DNA of 17,342 bases from Rhodobacterales bacterium UBA7416 (GTDB taxonomy: Bacteria > Pseudomonadota > Alphaproteobacteria > Rhodobacterales > Rhodobacteraceae). Under the pieces are notes generated by a model. That model had not been told where the DNA came from. It made no database searches and saw nothing but the letters and a program-made list of their open reading frames with translations. How positions within the stretch are numbered: position 1 is the stretch's first letter; every line of letters begins with the position of its first letter. The stretch lies in NCBI GenBank assembly GCA_002469545.1, contig DKMK01000021.1, positions 1 to 17,342 on the forward strand. Reading direction: 5' to 3'. The position numbers and the translations under genes are program-made. Positions 9,010-15,728 of the stretch are shown here, in pieces.

Positions 9010-10272
9010 ATGAACATACTTATTTTAGGATCAGGCGGACGTGAACATGCATTGGCGTGGGCCGTTAACCAAAACCCCAAATGTGACACGTTGTTTTGTG
9101 CCCCTGGAAATGCAGGGATTGCCGCAGTGGCCACCTGTGTTGACCTTAACATCGACAATGGCGCAGAAATCGTAGCGTTCTGCGCACAACACAAAATCGA
9201 ATTCGTCATCGTCGGCCCCGAAGGCCCATTGGCCGCAGGCGTTTCCGATGATTTACGCGCTGCAAACATCCTAACGTTCGGCCCATCCGCTGCCGCCGCC
9301 CAGCTGGAAGCATCCAAGGCATTCACCAAAGAAATCTGTGATGCATCTGGCGCGCCAACCGCCGCCTACGCATGTTTCACCGAATTGGTCCCCGCAATTG
9401 AATACGTAACCGCCCAAGGCGCACCGATTGTGGTAAAGGCCGATGGTTTGGCAGGTGGCAAAGGCGTGATCGTTGCGATGACATTGGACGAGGCGATTGA
9501 CGGCCTGCGCGACATCTTCGGCGGTGCGTTTGGAACCGCTGGCGCAGAAGTTGTGATCGAAGAGTTCATGGACGGCGAAGAGGCCAGCTTCTTCATCCTA
9601 TCGGACGGGAAAAACATCCTGCCTATCGGCACAGCTCAAGATCACAAGCGCGCCTATGACGGCGACAAAGGCCCAAACACAGGCGGCATGGGTGCCTATT
9701 CCCCTGCCCCCGTTATGTCTCATGTAGTCACAACCAAAGCGATTGCCGAAATTGTACAGCCAACAGTCGACGAAATGGCGCGTCGCGGCACCCCGTACCA
9801 AGGCGTGTTGTACGCTGGATTTATGATCAAGGACGGCCAACCCCGTCTGGTCGAATACAACGTCCGCTTTGGCGATCCGGAATGTCAGGTTTTGATGATG
9901 CGACTGGGTGCCCAAGCGCTGGACGCGATGTTGGCCTGTGCAAAGGGTGAACTGGATACGGTTCAGTTGAACTGGGCTGACGACCACGCCCTGACGATTG
10001 TTTATGCGGCGAAAGGTTACCCAGCAGCATACGAGAAGAACACACCAATCAAAGGCTTGGATGGTTTGAATGATGCCAGCATGATCCATGTATTTCATGC
10101 AGGAACTAAAGCAGACGGTGATACGGTTTTGGCAACAGGCGGTCGTGTTTTGAATGTCACGGCACGCGGCGCGTCACTACAAGAGGCCCGTGATCGGGCC
10201 TATGCGGCCATCGAGAAAATCGAATGGGACAATGGTTTCTACCGCAACGATATTGGCTGGCGCGCGCTCTAA
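9010..10272 (+). CDS. purD: Phosphoribosylamine--glycine ligase (GAR synthetase)
   Basis: PurD catalyses the second step of purine synthesis, the ATP-dependent joining of glycine to 5-phosphoribosylamine, in the cytoplasm. The 420-residue protein starts MNILILGSGGREHALAWAV, the standard N terminus with the glycine-rich loop. It has the ATP-grasp segment KADGLAGGKGV, then EEFMDGEEASFF, PIGTAQDHKRAYDGDKGPNTGGMGAYSP, and the PROSITE-type signature RFGDPECQ, followed by the C-terminal domain. I chose the ATG at 9010; the frame is open upstream to 8947, but those residues are not conserved and an AAGGGAA lies about 15 nt before the ATG. It is convergent with the exported FG-GAP-like gene, 41 nt apart. 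Confidence 0.97.
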   Translation: MNILILGSGGREHALAWAVNQNPKCDTLFCAPGNAGIAAVATCVDLNIDNGAEIVAFCAQHKIEFVIVGPEGPLAAGVSDDLRAANILTFGPSAAAAQLEASKAFTKEICDASGAPTAAYACFTELVPAIEYVTAQGAPIVVKADGLAGGKGVIVAMTLDEAIDGLRDIFGGAFGTAGAEVVIEEFMDGEEASFFILSDGKNILPIGTAQDHKRAYDGDKGPNTGGMGAYSPAPVMSHVVTTKAIAEIVQPTVDEMARRGTPYQGVLYAGFMIKDGQPRLVEYNVRFGDPECQVLMMRLGAQALDAMLACAKGELDTVQLNWADDHALTIVYAAKGYPAAYEKNTPIKGLDGLNDASMIHVFHAGTKADGDTVLATGGRVLNVTARGASLQEARDRAYAAIEKIEWDNGFYRNDIGWRAL

Positions 10273-10280
10273 CTTTTGGG

Positions 10281-10312
10281 CCTGCGGCGCGAATATTTAT
10301 CCAAATAAAAAA
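10281..10312 (+). other. Intergenic cctgcggcgcga-tattt-ccaaataaaaa motif after purD
   Basis: The short gap between the convergent purD and exported-protein genes is nearly filled by a GC-rich element (cctgcggcgcga) followed by tattt, a short spacer and ccaaataaaaaag. From memory, similar GCGGCG-(G/A)-TATTT-CAA-A-rich strings occur at many gene ends in Rhodobacteraceae genomes. I have no database result to support that here, and the role (terminator-like or repeat) is unknown. No strong hairpin is seen. Confidence 0.35.
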
Positions 10313-10313
10313 G

Positions 10314-11015
10314 CTAACAGGTCAGTGCGCGTTTTAAGCTTCGCTGACCTTTGAACGGGCCGATGCCTGTGCTAACAAGTTGACCGTTTTCAATTGCTGT
10401 GGACATTATCCGTGACCAACCTGCATCCACGGTGATCATTTCAGGCGCACCGCCACACATGCGTACACCACCAGAAATAAAATCATCACCAATACGGTGA
10501 TTAGTAAGACCACGAAGATTAGCGACTTCAGTCAGCTTATTGTTTTTAAATGACCACACCCGTAGCGTTTTTGCCAAATGCGGTCGGTCAATATAAGCCA
10601 CATCAATTGTGCCATCGCCGTCGAAATCCGCAATACCAACGGGCGCCAACCATCGATGCGACGATCCGATATGTGGCGTTTCCGCGCGTTTTCCATTTTC
10701 GTCATACACGGCCAATGCAGCACCACGCTTAACATCAGTCTCAATCACAATTACTTCGGGTGAACCATCGCCATCAATATCTGCCAGTCGCGGTGTCAGA
10801 TCTTCAAAGACATGATTTTGGGGCAAAATGATCGTGGCCGTTTTCACACCTCCATGATCACTGTACGTCATTTCCAGACCACCGTATTCAGTGGTGTCAC
10901 CCAACACACCATGGGCGTAACGCTGGGTTGGTTGCGTGAACTTAGCACTGGAGATTTCTCCAAGTGCAGGCGCGGCACAAAGGGTCAAAGACAGGCTGAG
11001 TGCCGCGAATCTCAC
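10314..11015 (-). CDS. Exported FG-GAP/VCBS-repeat-like protein
   Basis: The 233-residue protein has a Sec signal peptide (MRFAALSLSLTLCAAPALGE, cleavage likely after ALG). Two clear FG-GAP/VCBS calcium-binding loops follow: ADIDGDGSPEVIVIE (about 78-92) and ADFDGDGTIDVAYID (about 129-143). Such loops occur in beta-propeller blades, and here only part of a propeller could form. Cysteines remain at Cys187 and at the last residue, Cys233. The location is probably periplasmic; binding of calcium is inferred from the DxDGDG pattern. The start is a GTG at 11015 whose first base is the last base of the ferredoxin stop (TAGTG), so translation is probably coupled to the ferredoxin gene. Specific function unknown. 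Confidence 0.75.
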   Translation of the reverse strand: MRFAALSLSLTLCAAPALGEISSAKFTQPTQRYAHGVLGDTTEYGGLEMTYSDHGGVKTATIILPQNHVFEDLTPRLADIDGDGSPEVIVIETDVKRGAALAVYDENGKRAETPHIGSSHRWLAPVGIADFDGDGTIDVAYIDRPHLAKTLRVWSFKNNKLTEVANLRGLTNHRIGDDFISGGVRMCGGAPEMITVDAGWSRIMSTAIENGQLVSTGIGPFKGQRSLKRALTC

Positions 11016-11335
11016 TATATCTGCTTCTCTGGCAGTTGAACCACCAAACCGTCCAAATCATCTGTGACCTTAACTTGGCATGTCAAACGAGACAGATCAC
11101 TTGGTTCCCAAGCGAAATCCAACATGTCCACTTCCATCGCGTCCTTGGCTGGCAATTTTTCTGCCCATGATGCATCCACATAAACATGGCACGTAGAGCA
11201 GGCACATGCCCCGCCGCAATCGGCCTCGATGCCTGGGATGTTGTTGTCGCGCGCGCCTTCCATGACGGTCAGACCGCTGGCAACTTCGACTTCGTGTTTT
11301 TTGCCGTTGTGTTCAATATAGGTAATCTTGGGCAT
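11015..11335 (-). CDS. [2Fe-2S] ferredoxin, adrenodoxin type
   Basis: The 106-residue protein is a cytoplasmic one-electron carrier of the adrenodoxin/putidaredoxin class. The cluster ligands are Cys40, Cys46, Cys49 and Cys86 (CX5CX2CX36C, within ADCGGACACSTCHVY and RLTCQV). An additional Cys44 lies inside the loop. The preceding GLTVMEGARDNNIPGIEADC and the acidic helix around MEVDMLDFAWEPSDLS are typical of the class, the latter being the partner-recognition surface. Such ferredoxins serve cytochrome P450 or other monooxygenases or cluster assembly. No P450, ferredoxin reductase or isc gene is adjacent, so the partner cannot be named. A GGAGA sequence precedes the ATG. Confidence 0.93.
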   Translation of the reverse strand: MPKITYIEHNGKKHEVEVASGLTVMEGARDNNIPGIEADCGGACACSTCHVYVDASWAEKLPAKDAMEVDMLDFAWEPSDLSRLTCQVKVTDDLDGLVVQLPEKQI

Positions 11336-11404
11336 TTGCCTGTATCTCCGATTTAATGATTTGCCGATGTAATCACAGTTTTTCGCGGCGACCAGCCCTT
11401 TTTG

Positions 11405-11824
11405 ATGAAATCTACGTTATCGCTTGTCTTTTCTTCACCATGTTCTATCTTTGTTCTCATGCTTACACGCTCTGATTACGATAGCCATTGGCCGCGCCCA
11501 CCTGCCGCCCTGCCGCACAACCGTTTGGATGAACCCGCACAAGGTGACATCGTCACGGTCGCAGGGTTGGTTTTGGTGCGCCAGCGCCCCGGCACAGCCA
11601 AGGGTGTTATTTTTTTAACCCTCGAAGATGAAACAGGTGTGTCCAACATAATCGTCTGGAAGAAAACATATGATATATATCGCCGCGCGGTTATTGCGGG
11701 GCGGCTGTTACGGGTCACGGGGCGCTTGCAACGCGATGGTCAAGTCGTGCATATTATTGCCCATAAAATAGAGGATATTTCACCTCTTCTTGATCGCTTA
11801 CTTGATCCAAGTTTAGAAAATTAA
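11405..11824 (+). pseudogene. Isolated C-terminal OB domain of error-prone DNA polymerase DnaE2/ImuC (remnant)
   Basis: The frame ending at 11824 encodes a segment very like the extreme C terminus of DnaE2 (ImuC): TVAGLVLVRQRPGTAKGVIF, LTLEDETGVSNIIVWKKTY, RRAVIAGRLLRVTGRLQRDG and VVHIIAHKIEDIS. In full-length DnaE2 (about 1,000-1,150 residues) this OB fold follows the polymerase domain, which is absent here; the bases before 11405 are short intergenic sequence after the ferredoxin gene. The first ATGs (11405, 11459) have no Shine-Dalgarno. The first 25 or so residues look unrelated to DnaE2, and the region from about SDYDSHWPRP to PAQGD is uncertain. I read it as what remains of a deleted imuA-imuB-dnaE2 mutagenesis cassette. 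A small stand-alone OB-fold protein is the alternative, since about 100 codons stay open with conserved residues. Confidence 0.65.
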
Positions 11825-11925
11825 CCATAAATTTTAATAGGTTACGATTAACCATAGCTTAAACAATGCTTTGCTTTTATATCACATTTTATTCAAAAAA
11901 GGCTCAAACAATCTAGGGGTAGATT
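11821..11925 (+). promoter_or_regulatory. AT-rich leader of the RTX gene with CtrA-like box
   Basis: Between the DnaE2 remnant and the RTX gene lies an AT-rich leader. It contains ttaa-ccatagc-ttaa at 11848-11862, an exact TTAA-N7-TTAA match to the Caulobacter CtrA consensus. A second TTAACCATA copy occurs at 11821-11829, 27 nt from the first. The box overlaps a small inverted repeat (ggtta cgat taacc, 11840-11853). An AGGGGT ribosome binding site precedes the ATG at 11926. Regulation by CtrA is an inference from this match only. Confidence 0.5.
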
Positions 11926-12990
11926 ATGGGCATCGTCATCACAGCAACAACCGCAGGGTATCACCTTTTAACAGCAACAGGACAGCCATTCGCACCCAGC
12001 TTATATCTGCGCGATGCGCTGAACGGCGAAGGGCGCGTAAACCTGAACCTTGTCAGCGGCATTTGGTCCAGCCCACAGGCAGGAAATGCGGGATTGATGT
12101 TGGATTTAATCACAAACCAAACGTTTGATGCGGCGCAAAACGGAACACAAACCAGTGTGACTTTTACATCAGCAACGCTGTACCGATGGGAAAATGGCCA
12201 ACGTGTTGCAATTGCGACCATCGATTTTGGGGACGGATTGACCGTGATGGCCTATGCGGATCAGATCAACGGCGGTGATGGTTGGCGCGTGGATGTTGCC
12301 GACGCGTTTGCTGAAATGGTCAAAATCCAAGGCATCACATTTGTTGGCGGGCACGATCACGATATATTCGAACCCGCCGATGAACCACTTTATTATATGA
12401 CACCAACCACTGTATCACTTGGCGCTGGCGATGATATTGGGGTCGGAACCACTGGCGACGATTTCATACATGGTGGTGCAGGAGACGATATCATCACCGA
12501 TGATTACGGCGTTAACTCACTGCGTGGCGGCAAAGGCGATGACACAATCACAGTTGGCGACAATTCCAGCGGCTCTATCCTGCGTGGCGGTGCGGGCGAG
12601 GATACACTCACCTCAGGCAAAGGATCAGACACCCTGAACGGCGGCAAAGGAAACGACATCATCTACGGCGGTGCTGGAAATGATCGCTTACGCGGCGGAA
12701 CAGGTGATGATTTTCTAAGCGGAGGCTCTGGTGATGACAAATTGACAGGAGGCCTTGGCGCAGATGTGTTCGAATTTAAACACATCAGTGACGGCCATGA
12801 CATCATCACAGATTTCCAAATCGGGATTGATCACATCTATCTGTCTGGCTCCTCTTGGAATTTTGATGATCTCACCCTAACCCAAGTCGGTCGAAAAACA
12901 GTCATCACGATCGAAGACACCGATTTTTCAATCACCTTGCGCCATACATCCGTGGACAACCTGACAGCCGATGATTTCATCTTTGCATAA
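11926..12990 (+). CDS. RTX-type calcium-binding protein, probable type I secretion substrate
   Basis: The 354-residue protein has no Sec signal peptide. Residues 1-160 are a beta-rich domain I do not recognise. Residues about 164-280 hold ten to twelve glycine/aspartate nonapeptides of the GGxGxDxLx type (for example GGAGDDIIT, GGKGDDTIT, GGAGNDRLR, GGSGDDKLT), the RTX beta-roll that binds calcium after secretion. Residues 280-306 (GADVFEFKH...DIITDFQIG.DHIYL) match the serralysin/RTX C-terminal cap. The protein ends LTADDFIFA, an acidic-hydrophobic tail typical of C-terminal type I secretion signals. No ABC exporter, membrane-fusion protein or TolC gene is nearby, so secretion must use a system elsewhere. 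The role (adhesin, enzyme, matrix protein) cannot be read. Convergent with degP across a shared terminator. Confidence 0.85.
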   Translation: MGIVITATTAGYHLLTATGQPFAPSLYLRDALNGEGRVNLNLVSGIWSSPQAGNAGLMLDLITNQTFDAAQNGTQTSVTFTSATLYRWENGQRVAIATIDFGDGLTVMAYADQINGGDGWRVDVADAFAEMVKIQGITFVGGHDHDIFEPADEPLYYMTPTTVSLGAGDDIGVGTTGDDFIHGGAGDDIITDDYGVNSLRGGKGDDTITVGDNSSGSILRGGAGEDTLTSGKGSDTLNGGKGNDIIYGGAGNDRLRGGTGDDFLSGGSGDDKLTGGLGADVFEFKHISDGHDIITDFQIGIDHIYLSGSSWNFDDLTLTQVGRKTVITIEDTDFSITLRHTSVDNLTADDFIFA

Positions 12991-12992
12991 AA

Positions 12993-13019
12993 AAAGGCCC
13001 CGCAAAACGCAGGGCCTTT
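12993..13019. terminator. Hairpin terminator between the RTX gene and degP
   Basis: An 8-bp stem (aaaggccc at 12993-13000 with gggccttt at 13012-13019) encloses an 11-base loop that can pair further with one mismatch. Read on the minus strand it is followed by seven T residues, giving a good intrinsic terminator for the degP transcript. On the plus strand only three T follow, so it may also end the RTX transcript, more weakly. Confidence 0.85.
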
Positions 13020-13034
13020 CAAAAAGAGAAGGAT

Positions 13035-14507
13035 TTACTTCAGTGATAGGCCAACAAATCGAGAACCTTCACCACGCGTAACCAATAACAAAACAGATTT
13101 ACGTCCGGCCTCTTTGGCTGCACTGAATGCCTTGGTGATATCAGCCGGGGAAAATACAGCCTCTTGGCCCACCTCTACGATAACGTCACCTGAACGTACG
13201 CCCTTTTCAAAAGCGTCTTTGGTTTCATCAACAGCAACAACGGCAACGCCTTTGGCATCCTTGGACAAGCCAAGCTTCTCGCGAATTTCAGCCGTCAATG
13301 ACATCAACTTCATGCCCATTTCTTCAGCTTCCTTTGGTTCCATTATTGTCGCAACTGCGGGAACAACCTCTGCATTTTCCGCTGATTCACGACGACCCAA
13401 TGTAACCTTTAACGTCTGCGTTTTACCGTCGCGGTAAACAATAACCCGTACGGCCTTGCCCACTTCGGCGTTACCGACCGCCGCAACCAAACCACGGGTA
13501 TCGTCCACTTCGACGCCATCAAACGACATGATCACATCACCCGCCAAGATACCTGCATCTTGACCAGGACCAGCAGGAACGCCGCTGACCATCGCACCAG
13601 CAACTTTTTCCAGACCCAACGCCTCGGCCATGTCTGCATCGATGTCTTGAATTTGAACACCCAACCATCCACGACGTGTTTCACCGAATTCTTGCAATTG
13701 TTTAACAACGCGATCCACCACTGCGGATGACATGGAAAAGCCCAAACCGATTGATCCACCATTTGGTGAAATAATTGCTGTGTTTACACCAATCACTTCG
13801 CCATTCATGTTAAACAGCGGTCCACCAGAGTTACCGCGGTTAATCGCAGCATCCGTTTGTAGGAAATCGTCATATGGGCCTGAACGCAATGTGCGGTTGC
13901 GCGCCGAAATAATGCCTGCGGAAACAGAAAATCCCTGCCCCAACGGGTTACCAATCGCCATAACCCAATCGCCAACGCGGGCAATATCACTGTCGCCAAA
14001 GCCAACGAACGGCAATGGCCCGTCCGCTTCAACTTTCAACAATGCGATATCCGTTTTTGGATCGCGCCCAACCAATTTTGCATCCAGCTCTTTGCCGTCA
14101 AAAAACTCGATGACAATTTCATCAGCCTTATCAATCACGTGGTTATTAGTTACAATGTACCCATCCGCAGAAATCACAAAACCTGATCCCAACGCACTAC
14201 TTTTGCGTGGGCGGCGTTGACCACCTTGGCCGTTATCCATGAAATCACGGAACAATTCACCAAATGGGCTGCCCTCTGGAACTTGTGGCGCGCCTTGATC
14301 GGATACGCCAGTGACTGTTGTCGATGTAGTGATGTTCACAACAGACGGCGACAATGCCTCTGCCAGATCGGCAAAGCTCTCTGGTGCGCCGCGTGCGTGC
14401 CCTGCAACAGCCAGCGCCATCAAAAATGCTAGCGTCACAAATGCGCCAACCACCATGGCTTGCGCGCGTTCTTTTGAAATCGAATTCGTTACTGCGATAG
14501 CTTTCAC
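13035..14507 (-). CDS. Periplasmic serine protease of the Do (DegP/HtrA) family
   Basis: This is a periplasmic protease/chaperone that degrades or holds misfolded envelope proteins. The 490-residue protein has a short cytoplasmic N terminus and a hydrophobic signal or anchor (about residues 18-37, AVAGHARG). The trypsin-like domain has catalytic His123 (VTNNHVID), Asp153 (KTDIALLKV) and Ser227 (GNSGGPLF), followed by two PDZ domains (about 265-360 and 390-485; GWLGVQIQD, AGDVIMSFDG and GVRSGDVIVEVGQ). The Q/G-rich loop FMDNGQGGQRRPRK is usual. The start is a GTG: AAGGAGG lies 8 nt before it, while an ATG only 2 nt after the AAGGAGG is in another frame. It follows hflK-hflC-DUF2065 in the same direction, with a 166-bp gap that may carry its own promoter. 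Confidence 0.95.
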   Translation of the reverse strand: MKAIAVTNSISKERAQAMVVGAFVTLAFLMALAVAGHARGAPESFADLAEALSPSVVNITTSTTVTGVSDQGAPQVPEGSPFGELFRDFMDNGQGGQRRPRKSSALGSGFVISADGYIVTNNHVIDKADEIVIEFFDGKELDAKLVGRDPKTDIALLKVEADGPLPFVGFGDSDIARVGDWVMAIGNPLGQGFSVSAGIISARNRTLRSGPYDDFLQTDAAINRGNSGGPLFNMNGEVIGVNTAIISPNGGSIGLGFSMSSAVVDRVVKQLQEFGETRRGWLGVQIQDIDADMAEALGLEKVAGAMVSGVPAGPGQDAGILAGDVIMSFDGVEVDDTRGLVAAVGNAEVGKAVRVIVYRDGKTQTLKVTLGRRESAENAEVVPAVATIMEPKEAEEMGMKLMSLTAEIREKLGLSKDAKGVAVVAVDETKDAFEKGVRSGDVIVEVGQEAVFSPADITKAFSAAKEAGRKSVLLLVTRGEGSRFVGLSLK

Positions 14508-14673
14508 GTATCATTCCTCCTTACGAAGATATTATTAATGGGCCACAAATGACCCCGCCTCCTTACAAACTGTGCTTTTTTCAGCACTTTGCAAGTAAGA
14601 TTTAGCTTATATCTGTCAAATGACTGTGAACAAATGACAGGTTATTTTCACGGAAATGTTAGCGGCAAATCGC
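14508..14673 (-). promoter_or_regulatory. degP upstream region with CAAATGAC repeats and small palindrome
   Basis: The 166-bp gap between the DUF2065 gene and degP holds the strong AAGGAGG ribosome binding site (14522-14516) and three copies of caaatgac on the plus strand (14546-14553, 14617-14624, 14631-14638). The last two lie inside ctgtca...tgacag (14613-14618 and 14635-14640), an inverted repeat with 16 bases between its arms. A 5-bp hairpin (gtgct/agcac, near 14573-14587) is also present. Arrays like this can bind a regulator, and degP genes are usually stress-controlled, but I see no clear RpoE- or RpoH-type promoter. Confidence 0.35.
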
Positions 14674-14862
14674 TTACACAGACTTAACAGCCCAAACAGT
14701 CGCAACGCCGATGGCCACAAACAACAGCCCCAACAAGCGGCGTTTATCATGGCTCATGCTTTCGAGAGCCTTCACCAAATCCTCGAAACGCGAAGGGGCC
14801 AGTACAAGTACCAGCCCCTCAAGCACGGCCACAAGGCCGAGTGCGAAAATCAATTCGCTCAT
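14674..14862 (-). CDS. DUF2065-family small membrane protein (YjeT-like)
   Basis: The 62-residue protein has two hydrophobic helices (about 3-22 and 42-60) joined by a charged loop (SRFEDLVKALESMSHDKRRLLG), and matches the DUF2065 pattern seen in E. coli YjeT. Function is unknown. Its ATG overlaps the TGA of hflC (ATGA, 14862-14859), so it is translationally coupled to hflC. DUF2065 genes often sit behind hflKC in proteobacteria, so a role around the HflKC-FtsH complex is plausible but unproven. Confidence 0.85.
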   Translation of the reverse strand: MSELIFALGLVAVLEGLVLVLAPSRFEDLVKALESMSHDKRRLLGLLFVAIGVATVWAVKSV

Positions 14863-15728
14863 TTTATGGTATCAGATTTCAGATAGTCGAAAAACTCACT
14901 GTCTGGTGAGATCACCATCGTTGAGTTATCACCTGTCAGTGCTTTTTCATACGCGCCAAGTGAGCGATAGAAAGCAAAGAATTCAGGATCACGACCAAAC
15001 GCTTCGGCGAAAATCGCGTTACGTTTTGCGTCTGCTTCACCACGGATGATATCCGCGTTTTTCTGTGCTTCTGATGTTGTTTCCACAACCAAGCGATCCG
15101 CACCCGCACGAACACGTTGCGCTGCTTCGTTACCACGGGCAATTTCGTCCGCCGCTTCGCGTTCACGTTCTGCACGCATACGTGCAAACGTTTCCTTAAG
15201 GTTTTGGTTTGGAAGATCGGCACGTTTAATACGCACATCGATAATATCCACACCCATTGCAAGCGCCTTAATTCGTGATGCATCACGAATTAAATTCATC
15301 AAACCAACACGATCTGCAGACAATAATGCGTTAGATCGCACATCACCCAAGACTTCACGCAACTCTGAATTCAGAATTGTTTCCAAACGTCCACTTGCCG
15401 AACGGATACCACCGCTACCAACAGCTTTGCGGAACTGTTTGGCATTGGTAATGCGCCAGCGCGCGAATGCGTCCACTTCAAACCGACGGTTGTCACGCAT
15501 GGTGACCTCCAATGGTTGGGTATCAAGCGGCAAAATACGATCATCGTATTTAACGATTTCATGCAGGAACGGGACTTTAAAGTACAAACCTGGGTCAGAT
15601 ACTTCGTCGACAACTTCACCAAACCATAATTTCAATGCAGTTTGACGTTCATCCACGATGTATGCGGATGACAATCCCAGAAAACCCAGAACAATAATAA
15701 TTGGCAGTAATAAAGTAGAACGGCTCAT
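14859..15728 (-). CDS. hflC: HflC, modulator of FtsH protease
   Basis: HflC forms with HflK a large inner-membrane complex, exposed to the periplasm, that encloses and regulates the FtsH AAA protease. The 289-residue protein has an N-terminal membrane anchor (about residues 4-24) and a prohibitin/SPFH domain (SSAYIVDERQTALKLWFGEVV...PGLYFKVPFLHEIVKYDDRIL). A long charged helix follows (AREREAADEIARGNEAAQRVRAGAD region), ending in the FFAFYRSLGAYEKAL segment typical of HflC. Its ATG overlaps the TAA of hflK by one base (TAATG at 15730-15726), showing tight coupling. Length is normal for the family. Confidence 0.95.
   Translation of the reverse strand: MSRSTLLLPIIIVLGFLGLSSAYIVDERQTALKLWFGEVVDEVSDPGLYFKVPFLHEIVKYDDRILPLDTQPLEVTMRDNRRFEVDAFARWRITNAKQFRKAVGSGGIRSASGRLETILNSELREVLGDVRSNALLSADRVGLMNLIRDASRIKALAMGVDIIDVRIKRADLPNQNLKETFARMRAEREREAADEIARGNEAAQRVRAGADRLVVETTSEAQKNADIIRGEADAKRNAIFAEAFGRDPEFFAFYRSLGAYEKALTGDNSTMVISPDSEFFDYLKSDTIK

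Noticed and set aside
14257..14514. Minus-strand ATG at 14514 as the start of a gene close to the AAGGAGG site
   Set aside because: It is in a different frame from degP and only 2 nt after the Shine-Dalgarno; the GTG at 14507 is spaced 8 nt and gives the conserved protease.
14573..14587. Hairpin gtgct/agcac as a terminator for the hflKC transcript
   Set aside because: The stem is only 5 bp, and no T-run follows it on the minus strand.
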